Positions 26,326-35,059 of a stretch of 54,677 bases of DNA are shown here, piece after piece. The translations under genes were made by a program, and so were the position numbers. Each line of letters starts with the position of its first letter. The first letter of the stretch is position 1. A model generated the notes under the pieces. The model was not told where the DNA came from and did no database searches. It saw only the letters and a list, made by a program, of their open reading frames with translations. Location of the stretch: contig JBILMS010000016.1 in NCBI GenBank assembly GCA_044375415.1, positions 1 to 54,677 of the forward strand, in the 5' to 3' direction. This DNA comes from JAWXBG01 sp044375415 (GTDB taxonomy: Bacteria; Bacteroidota; Bacteroidia; Flavobacteriales_D; Sanyastnellaceae).

Positions 26326-27126
26326 ATGAAAAACGATCTTCAAATTTCCTTCATTCAATTGGATATCCAATGGGAAAATCCTCAGGGCAATTATACCCTT
26401 ATCGACAAGAGCATCAACTCACTTGCAGAAGGTCAGGATCTTATTATTTTGCCTGAAATGTTCACAACAGGTTTTACCATGAATACTGCTGTGGCAGAGG
26501 AGTTTGCACTCGAAATGAGAAGTCTTCAAAAGATGCGTGAATGGTCGAAAAAAACGAATGCCGCTATATCGGGAAGCATTAGTGTGAAAGAGGGTGCTGA
26601 TTTTTTTAATAGGCTCTTTTTTGTTCGTCCTGACGGAACTTTCGAATACTATGATAAAAGACATCTTTTTAGATTGTCCGATGAGAATAGTTATTTTACA
26701 AAGGGCAAAGATCCCATAGTAATAGAATGGAGAACATGGAGAATAAAACCTCTCATTTGCTACGATCTCCGATTTCCCGTTTGGAGTAGAAATTACATTC
26801 GTGAGGATAACGAAGCGGATTATGATTTTTTATTTTACGTAGCCAGTTGGCCTGCTGTGCGTTCGCATCCATGGAAAGCATTACTTGTGGCACGCGCCAT
26901 TGAAAATCAGGTGTACTGCGCGGGAGTAAATCGATGCGGAAAAGATGGAGGCGGATTCGATTATTCCGGCGATAGTCTTGTGTTTAATCCGTTGGGTGAA
27001 ATAATCGGCAATGCCGGGGCGGAGGAGTCTAGCATTTCAATAAAATTGAGTGCAGAAGAATTGACTGCTTTTAGAAAAAAGTTCCCCGTTCTTACAGATG
27101 CAGATTCTTTCGAATTGAAAGGATAA
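26326..27126 (+). CDS. Nitrilase-superfamily omega-amidase (YafV-like)
   Basis: This 266-residue amidohydrolase carries the nitrilase triad: Glu in 'LIILPEMFTTGFTM' (about residue 43), Lys in 'YYDKRHLF' (about 109) and Cys in 'KPLICYDLRFPVW' (about 144). The sequence is of the omega-amidase (NIT2/YafV) type, which hydrolyses alpha-ketoglutaramate or alpha-ketosuccinamate to the keto acid and ammonia. The frame extends upstream to 26314, but ATG 26326 avoids overlap with the aminotransferase and starts at 'MKNDLQISFIQLDIQWE'. It probably removes the ketoglutaramate made when the upstream enzyme uses glutamine, which would pull that reaction forward. It is convergent with the OmpA gene, whose stop lies 2 bp away. 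Confidence 0.9.
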   Translation: MKNDLQISFIQLDIQWENPQGNYTLIDKSINSLAEGQDLIILPEMFTTGFTMNTAVAEEFALEMRSLQKMREWSKKTNAAISGSISVKEGADFFNRLFFVRPDGTFEYYDKRHLFRLSDENSYFTKGKDPIVIEWRTWRIKPLICYDLRFPVWSRNYIREDNEADYDFLFYVASWPAVRSHPWKALLVARAIENQVYCAGVNRCGKDGGGFDYSGDSLVFNPLGEIIGNAGAEESSISIKLSAEELTAFRKKFPVLTDADSFELKG

Positions 27127-27127
27127 T

Positions 27128-29068
27128 TTACTTGCCGAGTATTCGTATTTCTGTCCGACGATTTAAAGAATGATCAACTTCGGAACAGTTCTTTTTTTCA
27201 TCACAAATGATCAGTGGTTCAGCTTCGCCAATTCCCAGTGTGCTTATTCTATTTCGTGGAACCCCTATGTTCACAAGATAAGTAGCTACCGATTTGGCTC
27301 TGTTTTGAGATAATACAATGTTATGTTCCGAAGATCCTCTTGAGTCGGTGTGGCTGATTACCTCAATTGCTGAATGTGGATTGGAGATCAGTATAGAGGC
27401 CAATAGTGCAAGTTGACTTTTTGCTTCTTCGGTAAGTTGATTGCTTCGGTAGTCGAAATAAATCCGGTTTATTACAAAGACATCTTCTGGGGCCAAACTT
27501 ATCTTTTTGTTGTTCTCATCAACAAGTTCTATTGCTTCATCCGAAGCTACTCTCTTATAGGTTGCTTCCGCCTCCAGTAAGGGAAGTACAATGGATTGGG
27601 TGCGATCGAATATCACGATCTGATCAGCTTTACTGGCTTCGCTTAATCGCAAGCGATAAGTAGACGAAGGGCTGACTTGAGGGAAAATAAATTCTCCGTT
27701 GCTTTTTACTTGAGTTACCGCAACCGGAATCCCGTTATCATCCACAATCATGATAGCTTGTTTACTTTCGCTTTCGATCGAGCTTGTATTGTTGACTTTA
27801 CCTTCTAATTTTATAGAAAAAAGTCCGGGATCCTCAGCCACTAAAGCACCAAAATCGACATATTTCAAAGGCAATAATTCAAACTCAAACTGTCCTTTTT
27901 CGTTGATCCGCAAACGAAGTAAAATTTGTCCCTTTTCATCTCGAACTACCAATTCACTGCCTTCAATAAATGTTGGATCTACACCACTCACTTTGAGTAC
28001 AAGTCTATTTCCAATGGGCATATTGAGCATGGTAAATATTCCCGATTCCCCTGTATTTGATTCAAGAATTATTTCTCGCAATTCATTTTGAACATGAATC
28101 GTTGCGTTTTTTATTACTTCTCCCTTACGGTAAAGCACTCCTGTGTAATTTCCCGTTTCGCCTTTTTTCGGAATTCGTTGACAATGGAAAATATCATAAC
28201 CGCCCACACTTCCACCTCGATTGGAAGTTACAAATGCCTTGTCTTCGTTGAGGTAAAACAACATTACATCGTCTTGAGTGCTATTGAAGGGTTGGTCCAT
28301 TTGAATGGCAGCTGACCATTGCTCTTTTTTTCTTGTTTGGAAAATGTCATACCCCCCATAGCCCGCATGCCCATTGCTTGCAAAGTAAATGTCGCCTTTA
28401 AAAATAGATGGATAAATTTCGCTTTTGTGAGTGTTCACTTGAGGCCCCGGATTCACAGGCTCAGTCCAGCCTTCTGCCGTTTTGTAAGCATACCAAATGT
28501 CGTTTGCTCCCATGCCACCCGGTTTGTCCGAGGAGAAAACGATTACTTTCTGCACGGGATCGTACCACGGATGCGCATACGCCCAAATTGTATTGCAGAA
28601 TTTCAAGAGTTCAGGATCGGTCCATTTTTTTCCGTCCCATCGAGTACTGAATATCCGCAGGTTGGAACCCTTGTATTTTCCAAAATTTTGCTGACTCGAA
28701 AAATACAGGGTGCTATCCTCAGCGTCAAAACAAGCGGTGCCACTCTCGATGGCTCTGGCATAAGGAAATAGTTTCTGTTTACTGGTAAAACCGGTATACG
28801 TCTTTTCCTTCTGTGCTGAATAAAGACGAGTCGGCTGACTTTTATTCCATTGATAATCGTTGAGGTAATCTTTACTTTCATCCGCAGAAAACAGAATGTC
28901 CTCATTAAAAAGTCCGCACGCTATTTCGTCTTGCTCGCTGTTAATTACATTGACGGGTGTTACCAACCAACGTTCTTGTGCATGGAAATTGAACACGAAA
29001 CAGACCATTGCCAACACTGCTACAAACGTGCGTTTCGGGAAATCGATATGTAGGAATGTTATTTTCAT
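27128..29068 (-). CDS. PD40-repeat OmpA-family protein of a T9SS cassette
   Basis: This 646-residue envelope protein has a signal peptide, WD40-like PD40 propeller repeats in the first half ('VIVFSSDKPGGMGANDIWYA', 'IYPSIFKGDIYFASNGHAGY', 'AFVTSNRGGSVGGYDIFH'), a carboxypeptidase-regulatory-like segment near 310-365 and a C-terminal OmpA peptidoglycan-binding domain (about 535-646). Its key residues are intact: 'ISHTDSRGSSEHN' and 'LSQNRAKSVATYL', with 'NRRTEIRI' at the end. This architecture resembles PorE-like T9SS proteins and gliding-cassette OmpA proteins. The start overlaps the stop of the PorP/SprF gene by 4 bp. It probably anchors the PorP-like protein to peptidoglycan. Confidence 0.9.
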   Translation of the reverse strand: MKITFLHIDFPKRTFVAVLAMVCFVFNFHAQERWLVTPVNVINSEQDEIACGLFNEDILFSADESKDYLNDYQWNKSQPTRLYSAQKEKTYTGFTSKQKLFPYARAIESGTACFDAEDSTLYFSSQQNFGKYKGSNLRIFSTRWDGKKWTDPELLKFCNTIWAYAHPWYDPVQKVIVFSSDKPGGMGANDIWYAYKTAEGWTEPVNPGPQVNTHKSEIYPSIFKGDIYFASNGHAGYGGYDIFQTRKKEQWSAAIQMDQPFNSTQDDVMLFYLNEDKAFVTSNRGGSVGGYDIFHCQRIPKKGETGNYTGVLYRKGEVIKNATIHVQNELREIILESNTGESGIFTMLNMPIGNRLVLKVSGVDPTFIEGSELVVRDEKGQILLRLRINEKGQFEFELLPLKYVDFGALVAEDPGLFSIKLEGKVNNTSSIESESKQAIMIVDDNGIPVAVTQVKSNGEFIFPQVSPSSTYRLRLSEASKADQIVIFDRTQSIVLPLLEAEATYKRVASDEAIELVDENNKKISLAPEDVFVINRIYFDYRSNQLTEEAKSQLALLASILISNPHSAIEVISHTDSRGSSEHNIVLSQNRAKSVATYLVNIGVPRNRISTLGIGEAEPLIICDEKKNCSEVDHSLNRRTEIRILGK

Positions 29069-30018
29069 TTTTGATCAAACTGAAGGGTTCGGCCCGTGCT
29101 GCCCTGCATATTGAAACCTATAAATAATTCGTGACTGGGACCAAATGGTCCAAGTGTATTTCCGACCCCAATGTCGTAGCTGTATCCTAGGCGCATTTGA
29201 CTGCTGAGATTCCACTCAGCAAAAAAGACAGGTCCGAATAGGAATCTGTAACCGGCGCCTATCCAAATTAGATCATTCCACAAAAGGGCCGCATTCATTT
29301 CTGCTTGCCATATAGCTCCTTCACTCCATTTGAAAAGGCCGCTAACTTGAAATAAATCATCATTGCCTACACGGTATATTTTTCCGCCGGTGGTGCTTAT
29401 TTGGTAATATAGGCGAGAGGAAGAACCCTCTGACCAATCATAAGGCGATCGGTTGATACGACTAAATTCCGACCCAAGCCAAAATCGTTTGGTATTGTAC
29501 AAAATGGAAACATCGACATCAGGTAAAGTTGAATTCCAAGTATTCTGTAGGCGGACCAAATCATCTTCATCCCGAATATTCAATCGAGTGAGGTCGAGTG
29601 ATTCGTGAATTATTCCAAAACTAGCACCCGCAGAAAGTGTTCCGCTATGAACGTCCATTTTGTAGGCGGCATTCATTTTCACCCCCCAATGATTTCTCGC
29701 TCCTATAGTTTCATGAAATACACGAAGACCGATCCCCAAAGGCAATGTACCTAATGGTTTATGGATCGAAAATGATTGGGAGAAAGGACTACCGGGTAAT
29801 CCGGGCCATTGACGTCTTGCGCGAATAGCAAAGCTGGGGTTACCATGATTGCCGGCGTATGCACTATTTACATCAAACAAGTTGAAAAAGTACTGAGAAT
29901 ACCCCCATTCTTGCTGAGCCGTGGTAGTATATGAAAAACAAAGGCACGCACAAGTAGTCAGGGTTGTGGTGCTCAATTTGGTAAAAGTATAATGGCGAAT
30001 TAGGCTGTAAAGGCTCAT
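29065..30018 (-). CDS. PorP/SprF-family type IX secretion outer-membrane protein
   Basis: This 317-residue protein is of the PorP/SprF family, with the typical opening 'WGYSQYFFNLFDVNSAYAG' then 'SFAIRARRQWPGLPGSP' and 'SFSIHKPL'. After that come alternating beta strands, ending in a barrel-like C-terminus. Family members are outer-membrane proteins that work with the T9SS; SprF is needed for secretion of the type B CTD adhesin SprB in Flavobacterium. Here the gene directly follows a type B CTD gene (TAATG overlap of stop and start) and overlaps the OmpA gene by 4 bp. The context makes it the likely export or surface partner of that cargo. Confidence 0.92.
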   Translation of the reverse strand: MSLYSLIRHYTFTKLSTTTLTTCACLCFSYTTTAQQEWGYSQYFFNLFDVNSAYAGNHGNPSFAIRARRQWPGLPGSPFSQSFSIHKPLGTLPLGIGLRVFHETIGARNHWGVKMNAAYKMDVHSGTLSAGASFGIIHESLDLTRLNIRDEDDLVRLQNTWNSTLPDVDVSILYNTKRFWLGSEFSRINRSPYDWSEGSSSRLYYQISTTGGKIYRVGNDDLFQVSGLFKWSEGAIWQAEMNAALLWNDLIWIGAGYRFLFGPVFFAEWNLSSQMRLGYSYDIGVGNTLGPFGPSHELFIGFNMQGSTGRTLQFDQK

Positions 30019-30758
30019 TATCTATGTAGTTCCACGTATCCCCTGAAGGAAAGGGATCGCGTATCTACGGAGTAAAAGTAAGTGCCATCGGGGAGCGCCT
30101 GCCCCTTGTCGGAAATACCTGTCCACACTACATTGTCATTATTGTAATTCTCGGCTTTCCAGACCTCATTGCCCCAGCGATTGAGAATTACAACTTTGTT
30201 CTCCGAAAAATCGCTCTCATCTATGTTTTCGATAATCCACGCATCATTGTCTCCATCACTATTGGGAGTAATCAGACTATAAAAAATCAAGGGGCAGGGT
30301 ACGCTTGTGACCTCTTCCGTTAGCACATTTATTTCGGTTTGCCATATACATCCGGATTCTGTCTCAATTTGAAGTTGTACGGAAGTTGAATTTGTTGAGA
30401 AAAGGGAATCGCCCAAATTACCGTTCCACAAGAATGTGAAGGGCTGATCTGAGCAAATCATTGCTGTATCAACTAATATGTAATACATCTGATCGCACTC
30501 GTGGAATTCTATTTGATACGACACATTTGTTTCAGGTTTTGGCCCGTTTGGTTGCTGAAATCCTTGTGTTAAGGCAAAATCGGATAGCTGAAAAGTTTGA
30601 TAGAACGGCTGACCTATAGTCATTGAAAGGTAGGCAGTACTGTATTCGAATTCAATGCCTGCCGAAGAAAAAACAAAGGGACGTAAGTCAGTCGACTGAC
30701 TGAACAACTTGGCAGCGAACGTTAAAAAGAACAAAGTACTTGCGCACCTATATTTCAT
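30018..30758 (-). CDS. Secreted protein with T9SS type B (gliding-motility CTD) sorting domain
   Basis: This 246-residue protein has a signal peptide (MKYRCASTLFFLTFAAKLFSQ), a 'LTQGFQQPNGP' segment often seen early in such proteins, a short Cys-containing region, and the gliding-motility-associated type B C-terminal domain ('SLITPNSDGDNDAWIIENID' in two parts, 'KVVILNRWGNEVWKAENYNND', 'LPDGTYFYSVD', 'YRGYVELHR'-like end). The small size suggests a simple cargo with little besides the sorting domain. It overlaps the upstream gene by 11 bp and the PorP-like gene by 1 bp. It is exported by the T9SS and probably handled by the adjacent PorP/SprF protein. Confidence 0.9.
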   Translation of the reverse strand: MKYRCASTLFFLTFAAKLFSQSTDLRPFVFSSAGIEFEYSTAYLSMTIGQPFYQTFQLSDFALTQGFQQPNGPKPETNVSYQIEFHECDQMYYILVDTAMICSDQPFTFLWNGNLGDSLFSTNSTSVQLQIETESGCIWQTEINVLTEEVTSVPCPLIFYSLITPNSDGDNDAWIIENIDESDFSENKVVILNRWGNEVWKAENYNNDNVVWTGISDKGQALPDGTYFYSVDTRSLSFRGYVELHR

Positions 30759-31842
30759 CGCGAGTATAATTCAGCACATACCATTGGATCCCATTACTAA
30801 TGACCGTAATAGATTCTTGTTTTACCCAACTCAGCAAATAGGTGCTGTTAAAATCTATGAACTCTCCTGTTGTGAAGAGTGAAACGTTGTTGGAAGTAAA
30901 CGGATTCATGTTTTCATTGTAAGTTTTTCGAATCGTATAAACCCTGCCACTTACGGTGCTTGCCGCCGGTAGGTTTATTGTAACCGAACCATTCGTCACG
31001 TCACAAATAACCATTTGATCTGCAGATGTCAGATTTATAATCGTTGTACCAACTGCTAATTGAACTGCAGCGGAATACGAACCATTAACATGAAGGCTGC
31101 TAGTCGGAATACTGGTCCCTACGCCAATTTGCTCAGTAGTATTGTAAACGATCCCATTTTCTTCTTGCCATGTGGCTTCCATAACGGCTTCCATATCGAC
31201 ACTCGAGGTGTTTCCGGCTTCGGTTATACTTAGGGTTTGGCCGTCACCACTAAGTACAAAATCTGTTATCAATTCATTGTTTTCATCGGTATCCGTCAAT
31301 GGGAGCGTGAGATTCTGTTGGTTCAAGCCTTCATTAATGGTGAGTGTTTGTGTAAATCCATCATAAGTCATCGAAGAAATAAGTTCATTGGTTACATCAC
31401 CGTCCAGTTCATTGATAGAAGTGCTGCTTTGGCTAACAAAAGCGTAGGGTACGGAAAGTAATTCAGAACTGCCCACGGTTTGAAATTCAGTGACACCGGG
31501 ATAAATCATTCCCACCTCCACATAATGATTGCCTGAAGCCCAATTTATTTCATCGAAGTCTACAACCAATCCATTTCCCGTAGATACTCCCTGACCAATT
31601 ATCAGGTTGACTAATCCAAAAGCATTGCTTGTTGTTGTGTGTGTTTCTTCATATTCGTTGGCCTGCGATTGATTTAAAACGCGGATTCGGACCGTTAACG
31701 GTGTGTTGGGAAGTTCATCTCCATCGGGCATTTGACGTGCAATAGCTTGATAACTGATTCCTTGTGGAACCTGCGCTGTGAGTACATTTGAAACAAAAAG
31801 TACTACAAATGCTAGAATAATTTTAGCGAAAAAATTTAACAT
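30748..31842 (-). CDS. Secreted beta-rich protein with 'PQGISYQAIAR' N-terminal domain
   Basis: This 364-residue protein has a signal peptide (1-23, ending VLTAQ). It then has a conserved Bacteroidetes surface module: 'VPQGISYQAIAR', 'LTVRIRVLNQSQ', 'AFGLVNLIIGQG', 'INWASGNHYVEV' and 'LLSVPYAFVS'. The middle holds 'TYDGFTQTLTIN' and 'LSGDGQTLSIT', repeats of one beta-strand unit found in fibre-like proteins. The C-terminal part ('MVICDVTNGSVTINLPAA', 'GRVYTIRKTYN') resembles phage-tail/fibre tips. It is the first gene of the four-gene cassette and has a TACTTTTG promoter element 22 bp upstream. The function is unknown; a surface fibre is plausible. Confidence 0.8.
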   Translation of the reverse strand: MLNFFAKIILAFVVLFVSNVLTAQVPQGISYQAIARQMPDGDELPNTPLTVRIRVLNQSQANEYEETHTTTSNAFGLVNLIIGQGVSTGNGLVVDFDEINWASGNHYVEVGMIYPGVTEFQTVGSSELLSVPYAFVSQSSTSINELDGDVTNELISSMTYDGFTQTLTINEGLNQQNLTLPLTDTDENNELITDFVLSGDGQTLSITEAGNTSSVDMEAVMEATWQEENGIVYNTTEQIGVGTSIPTSSLHVNGSYSAAVQLAVGTTIINLTSADQMVICDVTNGSVTINLPAASTVSGRVYTIRKTYNENMNPFTSNNVSLFTTGEFIDFNSTYLLSWVKQESITVISNGIQWYVLNYTRDEI

Positions 31843-31864
31843 GGTGGATCAATGATTTGTAACA

Positions 31865-31872
31865 CAAAAGTA
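31865..31872 (-). promoter_or_regulatory. -7 element TACTTTTG for the 31842-27128 cassette
   Basis: This is an exact TAnnTTTG match on the minus strand, 22 nt upstream of the first start codon of the cassette. A TTTG at -33 is not visible. The three downstream genes overlap or abut, so this could drive all four. Confidence 0.5.
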
Positions 31873-31963
31873 CCTTTTAGAAGCAAGAATGAAAAGTATT
31901 AATGCCTTTTTGTTTACACGGCTATGTGTATATCAGAAATGTTTACCAATACTAGAGATTCCT

Positions 31964-32614
31964 TTAAAATGCGACTTCCAAAACTGTAGTTTGGAATGCC
32001 GGACACCAAATACTGTCGGTGACAATTGAATCAATTTCGAGTGTGGTTATATCTTTCACATATCGAATCCATGAATCACCATAGACCTTGCAGGTCCATG
32101 TGGAATCTACATCCGCACCAAAGGTATTTACCCAAGCATCCGTGCAGCAATTGCAATCAAAATCTGTGTCATCAAAGCGAAAATTAGCAACGTCAACCGC
32201 CGTCGTTTCGCCTTCATTTATGAGATGGACTGTAATAAATGCCTCTGTAAAAACATGTGCATTGTAAGTGAAACTTTCGTTGGCATTTAGCGAGGTTGGT
32301 GAAATTTCAATTTGTCGAGAAATGTGTTGTTCTTTATCTAACAACAGTTGAAAAGCCGCAACATTCTCTCGTTTCCAAGTCATCGAATAATTACCGTTGG
32401 CGTCGGTGATAGATGTGGCCGCATCGGTAAAGAGCGCACTGAATATTCCGTCTTGAATAATTTTTTGTTGTATGGAAACATCGAGACCGCTGATGGGAGC
32501 TCCGGTGCGCCCATTTACAATGGTTCCTTTGATCGTATAGTTGAGGGCCTCGTCTTTTTTACAACTCAAAAATGGAATGAGCAATGCAAGTAAAAAGATC
32601 TTTAAGAACTTCAT
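31964..32614 (-). CDS. Lipoprotein with carboxypeptidase-regulatory-like domain
   Basis: This 216-residue lipoprotein has a signal with lipobox 'LIPFLSC' (Cys 18), then 'KKDEALNYTIKGTIVNGRTG' and 'ISGLDVSIQQK' of a carboxypeptidase-regulatory-like beta-sandwich (about 25-105). The distal half has an unusual Cys cluster, 'DFDCNCCTDAW', and more cysteines in 'TWTCKVYG' and 'SIWCPAF', which may form disulphides or bind metal. It starts inside the last codons of the MltF-like gene (4-bp overlap), so the two are coexpressed. It may act with that transglycosylase at the envelope, but only the operon supports this. Confidence 0.8.
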   Translation of the reverse strand: MKFLKIFLLALLIPFLSCKKDEALNYTIKGTIVNGRTGAPISGLDVSIQQKIIQDGIFSALFTDAATSITDANGNYSMTWKRENVAAFQLLLDKEQHISRQIEISPTSLNANESFTYNAHVFTEAFITVHLINEGETTAVDVANFRFDDTDFDCNCCTDAWVNTFGADVDSTWTCKVYGDSWIRYVKDITTLEIDSIVTDSIWCPAFQTTVLEVAF

Positions 32615-34053
32615 GAGATGACCAATGTTTTATAGTAATCGTAAACGGCACTTATCTTCCTAACAAAGTGAAAGGGTTCTTGTGCTCGACAGTATCCATG
32701 TTTAACTCCCTCCATGGAGTAAAACTGAACCTGTGTCTTTAAAAGCAAACATTCTGCAACGTGGTCATCCCATAGTGTATCAGACTTCCCTGTTAATCTG
32801 GCAATCTGTTGGGCATCAAAAACGTGTCCCGGCCCGATGTTATAACTCGCGAGGACAAATTTCACTCTTTCCGCTTTGTTTGGCACCCGATCTTTCCAAA
32901 TTCGCTCCAAATATTTAATATATTTCACGCCTGCACGAATGTTTTCTTCTTCTCGCTGGCTCGTGTCGCAACCAAATTTCATAGCGGTTTCAGGCATCAA
33001 CTGCATTAATCCAAAGGCACCCGACCAAGATTCTGCATTGGGATTAAAACGGCTTTCCTGAAAAACTAAAGCAGCTAGTAATTTCCAATCCCAACCGCAT
33101 TCGGGAGCATATTTTCTGAAGAGTGAGTCATAAGCTGAAATTTGAGTTCCTGAAATACTGGGCAATGAAAATTCGCCTCTGTAGGCCAGACTTGTCTGCT
33201 CTTTTCCAAAGTATTTTTTGTAGGCTTTAGTCACTGTTTTCTGAGTCTTTTCAGCTCGAAGCCAGTTATTCAATTCCGACTCTAATTGACCCGCGTTACT
33301 GCGAATCGCCCACCCAATATCCTGTTGTCCGGTGATAGCCAGACTCAAATCCAAATCAGGGAAATCCGCGGCAAGCAAGGAAGATAAATTTTCATCTGTA
33401 ACCGTAGCATCCAAAGCCCCCTGAGCAGTTAGACGCAAAAGATCATCGGTACTCATTTCACCCGGAGCTTCACGAATATCCAAACTAAGAGACATGTTTT
33501 TTTCGAGCTCCTTTAGCCGGCTATAAAATGAAGAATACTTGTGAACCCATATAGGTTTTTGTGTGAGTTGTAACGTGTCTGTTATGAATTTGCCGGGATG
33601 AATTGTGTCCGTTAAGGCAGATCGTTGAACCAATATCTGACGTGTTTGATACAAGGGATCTGAAAATGTTACGAATTTCTTGCGCTCAGGTATAGCCGTG
33701 AGATTACTTGCGATGATATCTCCCTCTCCTTTGTTGAGCATAATGAACATCTGATCAACATCGTCGAGCAACCTCACTTCTAGTTTTACACCCAAATGTT
33801 TGGCAAATGCTCTTACCAATTCATAGTCGTAACCTCGCCAATGTCCGCGATATTGATAATATGTAGTTGCACTGTTTTCTGTGAGCAGTATAAGTTTTCC
33901 ACGTTTCTTAATGCTATCGAGGTCAAAAGGAATAGGGGCAGGTATAACAGTTTCATCACCGGTAGCCTTTGTCGAACAGCCGACAGAAAAGAAGAGACCT
34001 GTAAGTAAAACAGTCATAATCCCATAGCAAATCCTTTTCGTCCCTATCATCAT
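32611..34053 (-). CDS. MltF-like lytic transglycosylase (solute-binding domain plus SLT domain)
   Basis: This 480-residue lipoprotein (lipobox around Cys 26, 'FFSVGCSTK') has a periplasmic solute-binding-like domain (about 48-280, 'GKLILLTENSATTYYQYRGH', 'GYDYELVRAFAKHLGVKLEV', 'VTFSDPLYQTRQILV') and a soluble-lytic-transglycosylase domain (about 305-440). The catalytic glutamate is E333 in 'FQESRFNPNA', followed by 'GAFGLMQLMPETA', 'NIRAGVKYIKYL' and 'FVLASYNIGPGHV'. This is the architecture of MltF, which cleaves peptidoglycan glycan strands with formation of 1,6-anhydro sugar; the first domain regulates activity. A 4-bp overlap couples it to the lipoprotein downstream. Confidence 0.93.
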   Translation of the reverse strand: MMIGTKRICYGIMTVLLTGLFFSVGCSTKATGDETVIPAPIPFDLDSIKKRGKLILLTENSATTYYQYRGHWRGYDYELVRAFAKHLGVKLEVRLLDDVDQMFIMLNKGEGDIIASNLTAIPERKKFVTFSDPLYQTRQILVQRSALTDTIHPGKFITDTLQLTQKPIWVHKYSSFYSRLKELEKNMSLSLDIREAPGEMSTDDLLRLTAQGALDATVTDENLSSLLAADFPDLDLSLAITGQQDIGWAIRSNAGQLESELNNWLRAEKTQKTVTKAYKKYFGKEQTSLAYRGEFSLPSISGTQISAYDSLFRKYAPECGWDWKLLAALVFQESRFNPNAESWSGAFGLMQLMPETAMKFGCDTSQREEENIRAGVKYIKYLERIWKDRVPNKAERVKFVLASYNIGPGHVFDAQQIARLTGKSDTLWDDHVAECLLLKTQVQFYSMEGVKHGYCRAQEPFHFVRKISAVYDYYKTLVIS

Positions 34054-34203
34054 ATCCTACTTTAAAAAGTGAATATAAGAAATTCCGGTCACAAATGAGA
34101 TAAGACATGCATCAAGGCAATCGCAATGCGTCCTTTAATAGATAGCTAAATGTTTGATAAGTAGTGCCGTAAGACATCAAAACGGCCCCGTTAAACCCTC
34201 GAA

Positions 34204-34992
34204 TTATTTGATTAACAACTTCTCGGTTTTATTGTCAAAACTGAGGTAGTATTCTCCCTTTGCCATTCCGGTAGTACTTAAAGAATTACCGTACCCCTTC
34301 TTCAATATTTGGCCGTATGCATTGAAAAGTTCAAATGAAGTTTCTGCCGTAAAATCTATCGTGCTGTTTTTTCTGTTCACAGAATAACTCGCAGCAACAA
34401 CCGTAGAGTTCAACTCGGCAGTTGGGGATTTTCTTAGGTTACCTTCATAACTCTTCTGAACTACACGGAATTTATTGAGTCCACTGGTGAGAATAACTTG
34501 AAATTGATAGTTGTTTTTTACACTCGTACCGGTGCCCATTACCTCTCCAACATTAACCCACTTGTTCCATTTGAACTGCTGAATTAAATATGGCAATTTT
34601 CCAACTTCACTGGTAGTCTCCCAGCTCAATAGGCCTTGTTGTGAACATTCAATTTTACTGCACTCGAAAGTAGGTTGAGATTCCAAAGCTCCTGCATTGA
34701 GGATACGTGGTGTACAACCATCTTTATGCTTAATGATTACGGATACGGCATCTCCCAATTTAAAACCGTAGATCGAAAGATCCACTTCAAACGCTTGTGA
34801 ATTGATTTCGTCTGTGCTTATTTGACCGTTTACACTGACTTCGTAAACACAAAATCCCACACCTTCGCTCGCAACAGTATTAATTACGTAAATGTTTCTC
34901 TGTTGATAGTGGCCTTCAAGCGCGATGCTGCCAGCGAAGGCAGAAAAACCTCCGAAAAGAGGAAAAATCAAAGCTGTTAGTAGTTGTCTCAT
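34204..34992 (-). CDS. Secreted protein with T9SS type A sorting domain
   Basis: The product from ATG 34992 has 262 residues and a signal peptide (MRQLLTALIFPLFGGFSAFA). The frame opens upstream at 35043, but the signal peptide fixes the start. The body is beta-rich with cysteines in 'FECSKIECSQQG' and a fibronectin-like 'LLSWETTSEVGKLPYLIQ' segment. The end, 'FELFNAYGQILKKGYG', 'GMAKGEYYLSF' and 'TEKLLIK', is a type A T9SS sorting domain that is removed or modified on export. No family or ligand is recognised. An exact TACCTTTG element at 35071-35078 lies 78 nt before the start. Confidence 0.82.
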   Translation of the reverse strand: MRQLLTALIFPLFGGFSAFAGSIALEGHYQQRNIYVINTVASEGVGFCVYEVSVNGQISTDEINSQAFEVDLSIYGFKLGDAVSVIIKHKDGCTPRILNAGALESQPTFECSKIECSQQGLLSWETTSEVGKLPYLIQQFKWNKWVNVGEVMGTGTSVKNNYQFQVILTSGLNKFRVVQKSYEGNLRKSPTAELNSTVVAASYSVNRKNSTIDFTAETSFELFNAYGQILKKGYGNSLSTTGMAKGEYYLSFDNKTEKLLIK

Positions 34993-35059
34993 CAAATTCG
35001 ATTTAGAAGGTGGCGTCCAAAAATAGTGGAAATTGGCATACATACCGCATTCCTAAAAT

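Noticed and set aside
28319..28771. 150-codon plus-strand open frame inside the OmpA gene
   Set aside because: It is antisense to the PD40 repeats of a well-supported gene and has no recognisable motif.
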